In this document: piece by piece, positions 34,470 to 44,474 of the stretch
Layout of the letters: every line of letters starts with the position of its first letter
How positions within the stretch are numbered: position 1 is the first letter of the stretch
Source of the DNA: a virus
Virus record (IMG/VR): IMGVR_UViG_3300027719_000005
Location: 1 to 62,461 of that record
DNA length: 62,461 nt
Direction: 5' to 3' (one strand)
Notes under the pieces: generated by a model
The model's input: the letters and a program-made list of their open reading frames with translations, nothing else
Databases searched by the model: none
What the model was told of the DNA's origin: nothing
Position numbers and translations under genes: made by a program

Positions 34470-36446
34470 TTAAAAAGAAGCCTCTGAAATAATATTATTT
34501 TTTCTTCTTGGAGCCTGAACAACCTCTTCCGGTAGGTCCATAAACTTAGTAGCCAACCAAACACAACCAGCAGTAGAGATAACCCTATCGTCTTTTTGTC
34601 CTTCCACTGCACCTAAAGAGCCGTTAGGTTTATACTCGAATGAATCCATCTCATCACAGGCGTAGTTGTCCTTCTCGATGTAAAGTTCATCCCTCAATGC
34701 TCCGTTAAGCGTGTCGATAATCATTGGTTTTGTTGACTTATTGGTATGAAAACCCCATTTTACAGGTGCGCCCTGCTTAACTCTGTCTGGAGTAGTTCTA
34801 GCGTATAAATTGGGGTAGTAGTCCACAATCTCATCGAGAACGGTTAATGTGTGATCCCCTTCCGTGTCATCACCTTTACCCACCAAGGAGTTAACCTCGA
34901 CTGCTAGGAGTCCTTTGTTGTACCACATCCCTAGTTGTGCCGCTTTCCAAGCGAACATATCCTGATCCAAATGTCCATGCCATACCGCACACACCTCTGG
35001 CCTATCTCCAAACATCATCCAGTACCGATCTATAACCTTTATTGTGGAGTAGTCTGCTCCTTCCGATGTTCCCCCAATATCCGCAAACAAGCAGTACCTA
35101 TTCTTTATATTGCTCTCGCGATCCGGTTCTATCCAAACTTTTAAACAGCCCTTGTCGTTTTGAACAAATTCAATATCCTCCAAGGATTCTTTACCCATGA
35201 TGGATTTACCCATTAATTCGCCTACACGTAAAGGTTTTTCACAGGTCTTTCTTGCCCTAGAAACATACATTGGTCTAAACCTTCTCCTTCCGGTAGATTG
35301 AAAAGCCTCTGTTGCAGTGGTTGGAAACTCTGACTTCATGCGCCAATCGTCATAGTTCTCTGCCGCCTTGTAGTTCCGGTACCACATTATACCCTCCAAG
35401 GTTGCGCCCTGTTCCCACTGCCATAACTCATCCTCTGTCCATGACTTAATAAACTGAACAGGGTTATCCACAGGCATCCGGTAACGTTCAATTTCAAACC
35501 ATGCTACAAAAACAGGACTATATGCAGACTCTCCCCTTTCTGCCGCAATCCATTCCCGATGGAAGTAATTACCTACACCCTTTGCCGTACTCTCCTTCAC
35601 TATTAAGGTATTGGGAGAAAAGGGAATGGTATTGGCAACCGATTGGGCTAAATCCTCTGCGGATCGCTTTGGGGTACTTTGCCACAAACCAATTTCGCTA
35701 AGATGGGCCATCGAGAAGTCAAACGATCTCAGGTTTTCGGGTTTTTGTGCCGAACCTACCCCGATTATACAGCCTCTTTCCTTAATAATTCGGGTTTTAG
35801 TTGATCCCTCAAATGGGGTAAACGATAACTCTCCCAGTTCCTTCGGGTAGTATTTAAGCAATCGCGAGTACATCCCTCTGATATTTCTTGATTGCTCCTC
35901 CACATCGGCAACTACAACCGAGTGCCAGTTGGTTAAAAGCCTTGCCTGTATCCAAGCCATGTAGATTTGTACTAACGTAGAGCCGCCCCATTGCCTTGCT
36001 TTAAGCAGAACAACTCTAATAGGAGTGTTAGACAGCCTTAACCTCTCCAGTTCTGCCAGTAATTTTCTTTGAGCTGCATTTAAAACAAAAGGGATAGCCT
36101 GTTTACTCTCCTTGTCCTGAATTTTACAGGCTGTAGCGGCATAAAACTCAAAATCATAATCCAGCCTACAGGATGATATTTCACTCATCATGTGATCCCT
36201 ATTTGAATCTGTAGGGGTAAAGCCTGACTCTAAAAGCAACGTGTCTATATCCCCTCCATTTAATTTCTTGATGAGATCAATCTGCATCATAGGAGTTGGG
36301 AGCCAAAAGCGCACAGGCTTACCCTTAAAGAGAAAAGACAACTCTTCTCTAGGAATCGTTGAACCCTCTCCGGTTATAGGATTATAATGAGGGAATAATT
36401 GTCTATTCCTCTCTGTATTCTGGTGGATTTTTGCCTCTATACTCAT
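34470..36446 (-). CDS. terL: Terminase large subunit
   Basis: The 658-residue packaging motor has a Walker-A-like KARQWGGST at 149-157 and an ATPase acidic segment around 245-252 (SMAHLSEIGLW). It also has a C-terminal RNase-H-like nuclease domain beginning FADIGGTSEGADYS near residue 450, whose Asp residues would bind metal. It cuts concatemeric DNA and drives it into the procapsid. It is on the minus strand while portal, scaffold and capsid genes are on the plus strand. A small HTH gene overlaps its start by 44 bases, and the tad2-like gene follows. Confidence 0.92.
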   Translation of the reverse strand: MSIEAKIHQNTERNRQLFPHYNPITGEGSTIPREELSFLFKGKPVRFWLPTPMMQIDLIKKLNGGDIDTLLLESGFTPTDSNRDHMMSEISSCRLDYDFEFYAATACKIQDKESKQAIPFVLNAAQRKLLAELERLRLSNTPIRVVLLKARQWGGSTLVQIYMAWIQARLLTNWHSVVVADVEEQSRNIRGMYSRLLKYYPKELGELSFTPFEGSTKTRIIKERGCIIGVGSAQKPENLRSFDFSMAHLSEIGLWQSTPKRSAEDLAQSVANTIPFSPNTLIVKESTAKGVGNYFHREWIAAERGESAYSPVFVAWFEIERYRMPVDNPVQFIKSWTEDELWQWEQGATLEGIMWYRNYKAAENYDDWRMKSEFPTTATEAFQSTGRRRFRPMYVSRARKTCEKPLRVGELMGKSIMGKESLEDIEFVQNDKGCLKVWIEPDRESNIKNRYCLFADIGGTSEGADYSTIKVIDRYWMMFGDRPEVCAVWHGHLDQDMFAWKAAQLGMWYNKGLLAVEVNSLVGKGDDTEGDHTLTVLDEIVDYYPNLYARTTPDRVKQGAPVKWGFHTNKSTKPMIIDTLNGALRDELYIEKDNYACDEMDSFEYKPNGSLGAVEGQKDDRVISTAGCVWLATKFMDLPEEVVQAPRRKNNIISEASF

Positions 36447-36645
36447 TTTCCATTAGTAGTATTATTCGTTGCACCGACCTCCATGAGACAAAATAGTACT
36501 TGTCCTGAACTTGCGTGTATAAGTACTGCTTTGGTACTTGAGTCGCTAGTTTGCCTAAATCCTTTTGGCATTTGAGAAAGTAAGCATACATATCCCGGTA
36601 CTTCTCATCAACGCAGGAATCTCTTCTTTTTCTTGGTTTTGACAT
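36403..36645 (-). CDS. Small basic HTH-like protein, candidate small terminase, 80 aa
   Basis: I start at 36645 (MSKPRKRRDS) because the upstream in-frame extension is hydrophobic and overlaps the promoter. The basic N-terminus and a helical C-terminal half with SWRSVQRIILLMENE suggest DNA binding. Its position directly before terL with a 44-base overlap is typical of small terminase subunits, though 80 residues is short for one. The 185-residue protein at 11871-12428 is the competing candidate. Confidence 0.5.
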   Translation of the reverse strand: MSKPRKRRDSCVDEKYRDMYAYFLKCQKDLGKLATQVPKQYLYTQVQDKYYFVSWRSVQRIILLMENEYRGKNPPEYREE

Positions 36646-36668
36646 TGTAATATTGTTAGTAGGTTGCT

Positions 36669-36676
36669 CAAACTTA
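36669..36676 (-). promoter_or_regulatory. TAnnTTTG promoter box for the terminase operon
   Basis: On the minus strand TAAGTTTG lies 23 bases upstream of the start at 36645, a good match to the Bacteroidetes -7 element. A clear -33 partner is not seen. Confidence 0.5.
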
Positions 36677-36819
36677 GTACAATATTGTAATATGTAGTAC
36701 GCATATAGTAATAAAGTAATTAACCGATGTATTAACATAATCAGGCTTAATTAATGTAATATGCTTTATTTGGTTTCTAATAGTACAACAAAATACAATA
36801 AAGACTAAATGCAATAACG

Positions 36820-37542
36820 ATGTCTGAAATCAGAGAAAAAGCGTTACAAACGCTCAAGAAAAAATATCCAGATAAGGAGTTTGCAGAGGACGAAGATTTA
36901 ACATCGTACCTAGTTGATCATATCGGAGAGCTGGAGGACTATCAGACTAAAAACTCCGAGGCCAACGGTAAACTTATCGAGATTTTTGAAGCGGAGCCAG
37001 AACTGGTTGCCATTATAAAAGATTTAGTGGCAGGGGCAACGCTCAGAGAGGCATTAGCGCGTCATGTTGATCCTCAAGACTTACAGCCTGTAGAGGGTGA
37101 TCCCGACTATGAGGGATGGACTAAAAACCGAAACGAGCGAGTTTCTAAGTTGGAAGGCAATAAGAAACTAGCCGAGGAACAGCAAAAAAACATTGATTTA
37201 TCCATAGCCCAAGCGGAGGAGTTCGCCCAAGAAAAAGCGATGACTCCAGAGGAAACAAACGCCTTTTTGGATAAAGTGGACGAAACCCTTGCTCCAATTC
37301 TTAACGGAAAGGTGGATAAGAATTTCCTTGAGCAAATGTGGAAGGCTCTGAACTATGAAACCGATTTAACCAGTGCTAGGCAGTTAGGAGAAGCATCTAT
37401 GCTGAATAAAAAAGTTATCGCAGAAAAGGAAAATGTAGTAGGCGATGGACTACCTAATATTAGCGGCAGTGGTGACGAAGTGAAAGCATCACCTCCTAAA
37501 AAGAAGGGATATATAGAACGACTAAAAAACGAAAATTACTAA
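36820..37542 (+). CDS. Scaffold-like protein, 240 aa
   Basis: Highly charged, Glu/Lys-rich and predicted mostly helical with a coiled-coil middle (about 105-150). It ends in a basic tail (SPPKKKGYIERLKNENY) of the kind scaffold proteins use to bind coat protein. It lies 12 bases before the major capsid gene, the normal place for a scaffold. It is the first gene of the plus-strand structural operon; the A/T-rich gap 36646-36819 should hold its promoter. Confidence 0.7.
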   Translation: MSEIREKALQTLKKKYPDKEFAEDEDLTSYLVDHIGELEDYQTKNSEANGKLIEIFEAEPELVAIIKDLVAGATLREALARHVDPQDLQPVEGDPDYEGWTKNRNERVSKLEGNKKLAEEQQKNIDLSIAQAEEFAQEKAMTPEETNAFLDKVDETLAPILNGKVDKNFLEQMWKALNYETDLTSARQLGEASMLNKKVIAEKENVVGDGLPNISGSGDEVKASPPKKKGYIERLKNENY

Positions 37543-37554
37543 AACAAACGAGAA

Positions 37555-38949
37555 ATGAAAAGCAATCAAATTTTTAAAATCTTAGCCGCCCTGTTTGTGG
37601 TGGCTCTCGTTGTTCTAGCTGATAGCCTTATTGGAGGTGCGGCTGGAGTAACATTCGCTACCGTTGTGGTAGCAGGAGAAGCAGTAACCGAGCAAGGTGT
37701 TCGGGATGAAACTTCTGGGGTACCCGATTTAGATATGGAGGATATATCTGCTACGGTAGTAGAGATGAATCCGGCACGTACCCCATTGGATACTATGATG
37801 CGGAAAATTCGGAAGGCCGAGAAGATTGAGTCGATGATTAAGAAATTTTACTCAGTAGGATCAGAACCTTTAACCGATATATTAGCCGCCGATGCAACAT
37901 ACGGCACTTACGCCTATGCTTCTGGAGATGGGTTAACATCTAGGACTTTCAAGGTAGAAAATCCTTCCATTTGGGCTGTAGATGACACTTTGCTTGCAAG
38001 GGATGTGGTTGTTTTAAAAACAAAGGTAGTGGGTGTTATTGGAACCCCTGCCAATGAAACTACCGAAGATATTGTATTCTATGTAAACAGTATAAGTGCT
38101 AATGGTATTGAGTTAATTCCTCTTAATGGTATTAAAGGATCAGGCGCAAATGCCGCTAAGTATGTTATTCCAGACATGACCGCAGGTAGAGTATTCTACA
38201 GAATGGGTGTGGCTAAGAATGAAATGGATATTCAGCACGATCAGTTTGCATTGCTACCAGAACCAGAGGACAACTACTGCCAGTACTTTATTTCACAAAT
38301 TGAAGAATCTACCTTCCAACGTTTAACCAAAAAAGAGGTTAACTGGGGCTTTAGCGATTTTGAGAGACAGAACCTTTACGGCATGAAAGCTAAAATGGAA
38401 ATGTCGTTTGTGAATGGTATTAAGGCGATAGTTTATAATACAGACAAGAAAAACAAACGATACACCACCGAGGGTATTGCCCGAAGAGTAGGCCACTTAG
38501 TTGATTATACAAAATCAGCCGGGGTAACTCAGGACAACTACCTAACTTGGATGGAAACCGTATTTACAGGCAATAGCGGTTCTCAGGAGCGTTTGCTATT
38601 TGGAGGTAGCACCCTAATTAAACGACTACACAAGGTAGAAGATATTGCGAAACAGCTTAAAGGTAGCGAGACTAAGGTTAAATGGGGCATTGAGGTAAAC
38701 GAGATTGTTACCAATTTTGGTAAACTATACATCTACCATCACCCACTATTCTCCTTGACTGGATGGGCTGATAACGGTATGATCTTAGATATGGAGCATG
38801 TTAGAAAGCATGAGTTCATGCCTATGAAAGTTACCGATCTAGACCTAATTACTAGCGGACAGCGTAATGCAAAAGCGAGAGTAATTGCGGAGGCATCCTG
38901 CGTAACATTGCAGTACCCTGACTGTCACGCCATGATTGTAGGTAAGTAG
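37555..38949 (+). CDS. Major capsid protein
   Basis: The 464-residue protein follows the scaffold and contains features of HK97-fold coat proteins of Bacteroides podovirus-like phages: an early 'VVEMNPARTPLDTMMRKI' helix region, an EESTFQRLTKKEVNW segment, and a C-terminal part with DLDLITSGQRNAKARVIAEA. Unusually, it begins with a hydrophobic stretch (residues about 9-27: ILAALFVVALVVLADSLIG) resembling a membrane anchor or signal. This would have to be removed or buried during assembly. Confidence 0.8.
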   Translation: MKSNQIFKILAALFVVALVVLADSLIGGAAGVTFATVVVAGEAVTEQGVRDETSGVPDLDMEDISATVVEMNPARTPLDTMMRKIRKAEKIESMIKKFYSVGSEPLTDILAADATYGTYAYASGDGLTSRTFKVENPSIWAVDDTLLARDVVVLKTKVVGVIGTPANETTEDIVFYVNSISANGIELIPLNGIKGSGANAAKYVIPDMTAGRVFYRMGVAKNEMDIQHDQFALLPEPEDNYCQYFISQIEESTFQRLTKKEVNWGFSDFERQNLYGMKAKMEMSFVNGIKAIVYNTDKKNKRYTTEGIARRVGHLVDYTKSAGVTQDNYLTWMETVFTGNSGSQERLLFGGSTLIKRLHKVEDIAKQLKGSETKVKWGIEVNEIVTNFGKLYIYHHPLFSLTGWADNGMILDMEHVRKHEFMPMKVTDLDLITSGQRNAKARVIAEASCVTLQYPDCHAMIVGK

Positions 38950-38970
38950 TAATTATAAGTAAATAATCTT

Positions 38971-39007
38971 AAAAAAGGGGAGGGTGAAAAATCCCCTCCC
39001 CTTTTTT
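38971..39007 (+). terminator. Intrinsic terminator after the major capsid gene
   Basis: The arms at 38971-38984 and 38994-39007 pair over 14 bases (AAAAAAGGGGAGGG with CCCTCCCCTTTTTT). This probably ends most transcripts after the highly expressed capsid gene while allowing some read-through to the connector and tail genes. Confidence 0.88.
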
Positions 39008-39024
39008 CTAACACAGAAAGCACC

Positions 39025-39456
39025 ATGATTAAAACGTATGTTAGCACCAAAACAATAAGCCTAACCACCTCAATTATTGATAAGACTGGGAAGGCTCACC
39101 AGATTAAGTTCGAGAATGGGGCCACTAGCCCATTTAAAAGGTACGCGAAATTCACCACAGCCGACAAAGTAATTCAGGATGCGCTAGAGAGCGATCCAGC
39201 GTTCAATGTTTATTTTGCGCTGGAGAGTTCGGTGGAAGAACCTAAGAAAAATAAAGTAACACCACCCCAAGGTAGCAATGATTCAGGCAGTAAATCTGAT
39301 ACTCCAATTACCGCTTCCGAAGTAACCGATTTTGCACAGGCCAGAGATTACATGGTTAACCTGAATGATGGACTAACCAAGAGTATTCTTAAAAGCAAGG
39401 CCATTGTACTTGAAGAGGCCACCAAGAGAAATATTACATTCCCTAATCTGAAATAG
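39025..39456 (+). CDS. Hypothetical structural protein, 143 aa
   Basis: A beta-rich N-terminal part (TYVSTKTISLTTSIIDKTGK) is joined by a Pro/Ser/Gly linker (TPPQGSNDSGSKSDTP, about 78-95) to a helical C-terminus. Its position between capsid and connector genes suggests a head-completion or decoration protein. The family is not recognised. Confidence 0.55.
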   Translation: MIKTYVSTKTISLTTSIIDKTGKAHQIKFENGATSPFKRYAKFTTADKVIQDALESDPAFNVYFALESSVEEPKKNKVTPPQGSNDSGSKSDTPITASEVTDFAQARDYMVNLNDGLTKSILKSKAIVLEEATKRNITFPNLK

Positions 39457-39458
39457 GA

Positions 39459-40100
39459 ATGACCAGAGCAGAGATCATCGAGCAGGTAATGATTAGGCTA
39501 AACGAGTTAATTCCTCTAGGGGAGGGATTAAACGGTTTAGCCGGGGAGGAAGTTACCCCAATAAGCACTCACATAGACAAGTTGTTGGACGAGTCGGCCA
39601 GAGAAATTCTTCTGATCGCGCCAACCCATCAATGTCCTTTTAAGAGTGCCACAATCACAACACCCAACACAGACACAGACAATAATTACATTATACTGCC
39701 CGATGATTTTCTACGCTTAGTGGGTATGCAGGAGGAGAAATGGGAAGTAGCAGTTTACATCCTGATTGATCCATTGCAACATCCCCAACTATATAATATG
39801 CACAAGAACGTATATATAAGGGGATTGGTAAGCAGACCTGCGGCCTTTATTAAGAGTAAAGTATTTGTGGTAGATACTGTAACCACAGTTAAAAAAATTG
39901 CTGAGCTGTACTCCACTGCTAAGAATAGAATTGTAGTAATGGGGTATATTCCATTGGTTCCCGCAGAGGGTTGTGACGATCCAATTATAAACGCGCTATC
40001 ATGGCTTTGCGCTTCCAAAATATTTGCAATATCAAACCGCGCGGAGGCTAAGATAGCCTATGATTACTACAAGAAAGAAATAGAACTGCTAAACCAGTAG
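39459..40100 (+). CDS. Head-tail connector (adaptor) protein, 213 aa
   Basis: The N-terminal helix MTRAEIIEQVMIRLNELIP, the 'LLDESAREILLIAPTH' helix and a 'YIILPDDFLRLVGM' strand-turn are typical of ring/adaptor proteins that dock under the portal in podovirus-like phages. The C-terminal helix (RAEAKIAYDYYKKEIELL) also fits. It is co-translated with the neighbouring fibre genes, with a start two bases after the previous stop. Confidence 0.6.
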   Translation: MTRAEIIEQVMIRLNELIPLGEGLNGLAGEEVTPISTHIDKLLDESAREILLIAPTHQCPFKSATITTPNTDTDNNYIILPDDFLRLVGMQEEKWEVAVYILIDPLQHPQLYNMHKNVYIRGLVSRPAAFIKSKVFVVDTVTTVKKIAELYSTAKNRIVVMGYIPLVPAEGCDDPIINALSWLCASKIFAISNRAEAKIAYDYYKKEIELLNQ

Positions 40101-41174
40101 ATGATGACTCCCCAAGAACTCACACAGCTAATAATGAACTACGTTGATGAGGCTATTGCCAATAAGATCAGCGAGAACAGGTTCAACCCGGTTAAACTAT
40201 CAGCCACATTCGCTGAGTGGGAGCGAATATATATGGGGAAGTATGATGGGAACGAGGTGGTAACACACAGCACTCTTCGCCAATTGATGAATCAGTTGGA
40301 TGTGGTGTACGATTACAACCTGGTTCAGTCAAGCAATGATGCGCTGGATAGGGTAATATGGATAACTCCAAACCTAGCCGCACAGAACAACCCGACATCT
40401 GGGAGTAGAGCCTTAATATCCGCAGTAACCAATTTAGTTATTACCGGAGCAGGTGCAAAACCTATTTTAAATGTTAATCCCCTTGATGCTTCGTTCACCC
40501 TCGCGGGAAATATAAGCATTGGAGGAATAGCGTATAACTCCACTGATGATAAGTGGTACTACAGTAGGGCCAATGGAGTAATTGCAGATTTTAAAACAGG
40601 CACACTTTTACCCGAAGAGGTAAGCGGATTACCAGAACACCTTGCTAGCTATGGTATTTTATCCAGCGCGGTATCCGATCATATTGCCCTTACAAACGCA
40701 CATCTCGAACCAGATGGAACAACCATAAAGGTTACAACAGGAAAATTAGAGGCTCAACTACACACCTTCGCCAACTATTTTGATGTAGTAGGAAGGGCTG
40801 TATCCTTAAAGTATAACACGGACGATTTTAATATAGTTGATGGGGTTTTCACATTCAAAAGGAGTATTCCTGATATAACCTCATTAAGTCAAACTGTAGT
40901 AAGTAACACCCAGAGTATAGTTACGATTAATGAAGCATTAATATCTCTCGATTTAAGGGTAACAGAGTTAGAGTCAGGGGAAGTTATTCCGGGAGGAGGA
41001 ACTACAGGGGAGGTGATAACAATAACCGACAGCACTGGTACTCCTAAGTGGTATATCAAGGCAGTTGGAAATAGTTTAGGATTCTACAACGCAAGCAATG
41101 TATTAGTGGCCTCGTTGTCAAGTACAGGGGCAGTATCGGCCAAGGACGAAGTTAGCGCATACAGCAACATATAA
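40101..41174 (+). CDS. Tail fibre/appendage protein, 357 aa
   Basis: The N-terminal 60 residues are helical and probably attach the protein to the particle. The rest is Ser/Thr/Gly/Asn-rich beta sequence with repeated strand-turn units and a 'WYYSRANGVIADFKTG' element also echoed in the next protein, typical of trimeric fibres. It overlaps the next gene by one base (ATAATG), indicating coupled translation. Confidence 0.6.
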   Translation: MMTPQELTQLIMNYVDEAIANKISENRFNPVKLSATFAEWERIYMGKYDGNEVVTHSTLRQLMNQLDVVYDYNLVQSSNDALDRVIWITPNLAAQNNPTSGSRALISAVTNLVITGAGAKPILNVNPLDASFTLAGNISIGGIAYNSTDDKWYYSRANGVIADFKTGTLLPEEVSGLPEHLASYGILSSAVSDHIALTNAHLEPDGTTIKVTTGKLEAQLHTFANYFDVVGRAVSLKYNTDDFNIVDGVFTFKRSIPDITSLSQTVVSNTQSIVTINEALISLDLRVTELESGEVIPGGGTTGEVITITDSTGTPKWYIKAVGNSLGFYNASNVLVASLSSTGAVSAKDEVSAYSNI

Positions 41175-44100
41175 TGAACCAGAGTAGCCCTAGAAAATAT
41201 ATCGTACTGTTAACGGCAGGTGAAAAACCTACCGTTCCTGTACCTAGTAACTTGTCTCCAGTTGACATCAACTGGAAGTCAACTGATATAATGATAGGTC
41301 AGTCAGCCTACAATGTGGTTGATAAAAAATGGTACATCAGGGATTCAAGAGGGATAACGGAGTCAACCGATCAGCGATTTAAGGATGTAGGGGATTCATT
41401 AACTCAAATATACGCCTACATTAATGGTCAAACCTCTGGATTACCTAGTTATTTCCAGATAATGAATGAAGGGCTACCCAATGAGTACTTGAGACTTAAG
41501 AAGCCCCTTGGTTGCGATTATGATATTCAGGCATATACCAATAGTGGACAGTTCCCGCTTACTATTTGGGAGTCTCTACCATACGCTTCTGATTTAAGCA
41601 TTGGGGGTATAAAGTACAATCCCGATCAGTTTGAGCTTAACAATGTTTACCAATTAACACTAAAAGGAGGTGTCGTAACACCAACCGCACACACTCACTC
41701 ATGGAGTGATATTACAAGCGGTGTACCCACTGAGTATAACCCTTCAACTCACGGATTAATAAGTGATAGGCACTCAGCATCAGGACTTACGGCAGGACAT
41801 TTTTTAAGGGCCACATCTGCATCCGCATACGATTTTTTAGCACTAACCAAGGAAGATATTACAAATCTTCTCGCGGATTGGTTTGTAATTGCAGGAACAG
41901 CCCCAAATCAATACATCCGATGCAAGTACCCATTTGCTAGTGATTATGAGATACAGGCATATACCAATTCAGGGCAACTCCCTTCTACAATATGGGAGAG
42001 TATGCCGATGGCAACATCAACCTCTATTGGGGGAATTATTTTAAATACAGCGCAATTTGAATACAATAGCAGTAACCAGCTAACAATAAAAGATGGTATA
42101 ATAGCCCCAAAAGAACACACCCATAGTATTATTTATCAACCCAACGGACTTAATGGATTTGTTTACACCGACAATGCCGGGAATCTGTTTATAGATGGTA
42201 ATATTATTCAGAATGGAAGTACTTACGAAACACACGCAGAGCAGGTTTATACCAAGAACAATACTATAATTCTTAGAGACGAGGCCGTTGCAGGATTGGC
42301 TGTTGGGGAGTATGCTGGACTTGTTGCAAAAATGTATGATGGAGTAAATGATGGGTTGCTCATTTATGACAAAGATGGAATTGCTAGAGTAGGAGACGCT
42401 GGGAGTTTACAGCCATTGACTACAAGAATAGAAACCCCATCTAACGGTTATTTTGCATACTGGGAATCGCCAGGCACAAGATTAAACTTTAAGCAGATTG
42501 CCAAAACAGATATTCCTTCTACTGTGGTTTACACCGATCAGGCAAATGTATTTGGCGATTATGCTCAATCCTTTAAAGATAATATATTAAGAATATACAA
42601 CCCCGCAAACACATACTACTACACACTAACAGCAGGGGCTATCGCGGCTAACAGAATACTTAACTTTCCTGTGCTTACCGCAACAGACACAATAGTTACA
42701 GAAAATCACACCCAAACGTTAACGAACAAGACTATAAGCGCAACCGGGAACACCGTTCTTGCAGAGTGGTTTGAAATTGTTAACGCAGGACAATCTGGAG
42801 AGTATCTTCGGGTAAAGAAGCCCCTTGGATGCGATTACGATATTCAAGCATACACTAATTCAGGACAATTCCCGCTTACTATTTGGGAAAGTCTACCAAT
42901 TGCGTCAACAACATCGTTTGGAATAGTCAAAATAGGCTCTGGTATTAATGTTACAAATGGACTTTTAAGCGTTGCTTCTGGAGCAGGAATGGTTTACCCG
43001 GGTGCAGGGATAGCTTTATCAACAGGAAGTGCGTGGGGAGCATCTATTGCAAACAACTCCGAGAACTGGAATACTGCCTACACATACTCACAAGTAGGAC
43101 ATCTTCCTCTTGGTGGAGGAACAATGGCTAATACGAATCTAGTATCGAATCTTAATGCAGATTTACTAGATGGACAACAAGGTAGTTATTATGCAGTTGC
43201 TTCAATTTATCCAGCAACAGGACTCTCAACAGGTTATTTACCCTATAAATCATTAACAAGTTTAAGTAATAGCCCTATTTACACTAACGGAACTAGCATA
43301 GGTTTAGGAACAACAGATATTGAAGCATGGAGTACATCGTATAAAGGTATTGAATTTGCCAGTACTGCAATAATGGGAGGTGTATCAAATTCATCATTAC
43401 TATTAACGGCTAATGCTTATTATGATGGAGACTGGAAATACAAAGCAACAAGTACTGCTGGGGTTTTTTCTGTTGACGATACATATCTATCCTATCGTCA
43501 GGCTGTTTCAGGCACAGTAGATACTAAAATTACATGGACTACCCCATTTCAAATAGATGTTGACGGAAATTCTATATTTACTGGTAATATGGCAGTCGGA
43601 ACGACAATTTCAGATTACCATAAATTAAGAGTATCTATATCGCCAACCGATAGTTTATCAGGAAGTTCAGTATTTTCTTGTTACGGTTATCCAACCTACA
43701 CAGGTGCAGAAACGGCATCAGAGTCATACTACGGATTTAGAGCATATCTCTATCCTATTATTAATACTGACCATAATAATTCAGGAAGTATAATTAGTAG
43801 CTATGTTAGTAATCTTCGAAATAGCAATGATGCTTCGGCAGATGATAATGGAACATTGGCGAGTTTGGTAGGAAGTCAAATTACATATGGTCATTATCTT
43901 ACAAATTCATCTGCTACGCCAATAACAACGACTGCTTATGGATTATACATTGTTCCAAATTATAGAACAGGTACAATTACCAATATGTTTGATATTTATT
44001 TAGCGGGAGAGTCTACTGGAGGTACTGCTACTAACAGATGGGGAATATACCAAGCAAATAGTAAGAATAATAAACTTGAAGGAAGCCTCGGACTTGGAAT

Positions 44101-44467
44101 TACCCCTACCGAAAAATTACACGTAAGCGGGAATATTCTTGCAACTGGAGAAGTTACCGCATACTATTCTTCTGATATTAGATTAAAGAAAAATATAGTT
44201 GATTTTAGCGGCATTACAATTATTGAGCAATTAGCTCCCAAGATGTTTAACTGGAATAATACTGCTAAAAAGCTAAACACTCAGAAAAATGACACCGATC
44301 AGTACGGTGTAATTGCCCAAGAGTTAGAGCAAGTGCTACCCGGATTGGTACATCCGATCTACGGTAAGTATAAAAGCGTTGATTACATCCAGCTTATTCC
44401 AATATTAATACAAGGGATAAAAGAGTTAAAACAAGAAATAACCGAACTGAAAATGACCATAAAATAA
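41174..44467 (+). CDS. Tail fibre with S74 self-cleaving chaperone domain, 1,097 aa
   Basis: A long beta-rich fibre probably binding the host surface. A module of about 65 residues containing DIQAYTNSGQFP and TIWESLP occurs three times (about 95-165, 236-312 and 533-595), separated by other fibre repeats. The C-terminus carries a Peptidase_S74 intramolecular chaperone: SSDIRLKKNI near residue 999 (cleavage Ser), then QYGVIAQELEQVLPGLV and a trimeric helix. In known examples this domain guides folding and then cuts itself off. Confidence 0.88.
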   Translation: MNQSSPRKYIVLLTAGEKPTVPVPSNLSPVDINWKSTDIMIGQSAYNVVDKKWYIRDSRGITESTDQRFKDVGDSLTQIYAYINGQTSGLPSYFQIMNEGLPNEYLRLKKPLGCDYDIQAYTNSGQFPLTIWESLPYASDLSIGGIKYNPDQFELNNVYQLTLKGGVVTPTAHTHSWSDITSGVPTEYNPSTHGLISDRHSASGLTAGHFLRATSASAYDFLALTKEDITNLLADWFVIAGTAPNQYIRCKYPFASDYEIQAYTNSGQLPSTIWESMPMATSTSIGGIILNTAQFEYNSSNQLTIKDGIIAPKEHTHSIIYQPNGLNGFVYTDNAGNLFIDGNIIQNGSTYETHAEQVYTKNNTIILRDEAVAGLAVGEYAGLVAKMYDGVNDGLLIYDKDGIARVGDAGSLQPLTTRIETPSNGYFAYWESPGTRLNFKQIAKTDIPSTVVYTDQANVFGDYAQSFKDNILRIYNPANTYYYTLTAGAIAANRILNFPVLTATDTIVTENHTQTLTNKTISATGNTVLAEWFEIVNAGQSGEYLRVKKPLGCDYDIQAYTNSGQFPLTIWESLPIASTTSFGIVKIGSGINVTNGLLSVASGAGMVYPGAGIALSTGSAWGASIANNSENWNTAYTYSQVGHLPLGGGTMANTNLVSNLNADLLDGQQGSYYAVASIYPATGLSTGYLPYKSLTSLSNSPIYTNGTSIGLGTTDIEAWSTSYKGIEFASTAIMGGVSNSSLLLTANAYYDGDWKYKATSTAGVFSVDDTYLSYRQAVSGTVDTKITWTTPFQIDVDGNSIFTGNMAVGTTISDYHKLRVSISPTDSLSGSSVFSCYGYPTYTGAETASESYYGFRAYLYPIINTDHNNSGSIISSYVSNLRNSNDASADDNGTLASLVGSQITYGHYLTNSSATPITTTAYGLYIVPNYRTGTITNMFDIYLAGESTGGTATNRWGIYQANSKNNKLEGSLGLGITPTEKLHVSGNILATGEVTAYYSSDIRLKKNIVDFSGITIIEQLAPKMFNWNNTAKKLNTQKNDTDQYGVIAQELEQVLPGLVHPIYGKYKSVDYIQLIPILIQGIKELKQEITELKMTIK

Positions 44468-44474
44468 TAATACC

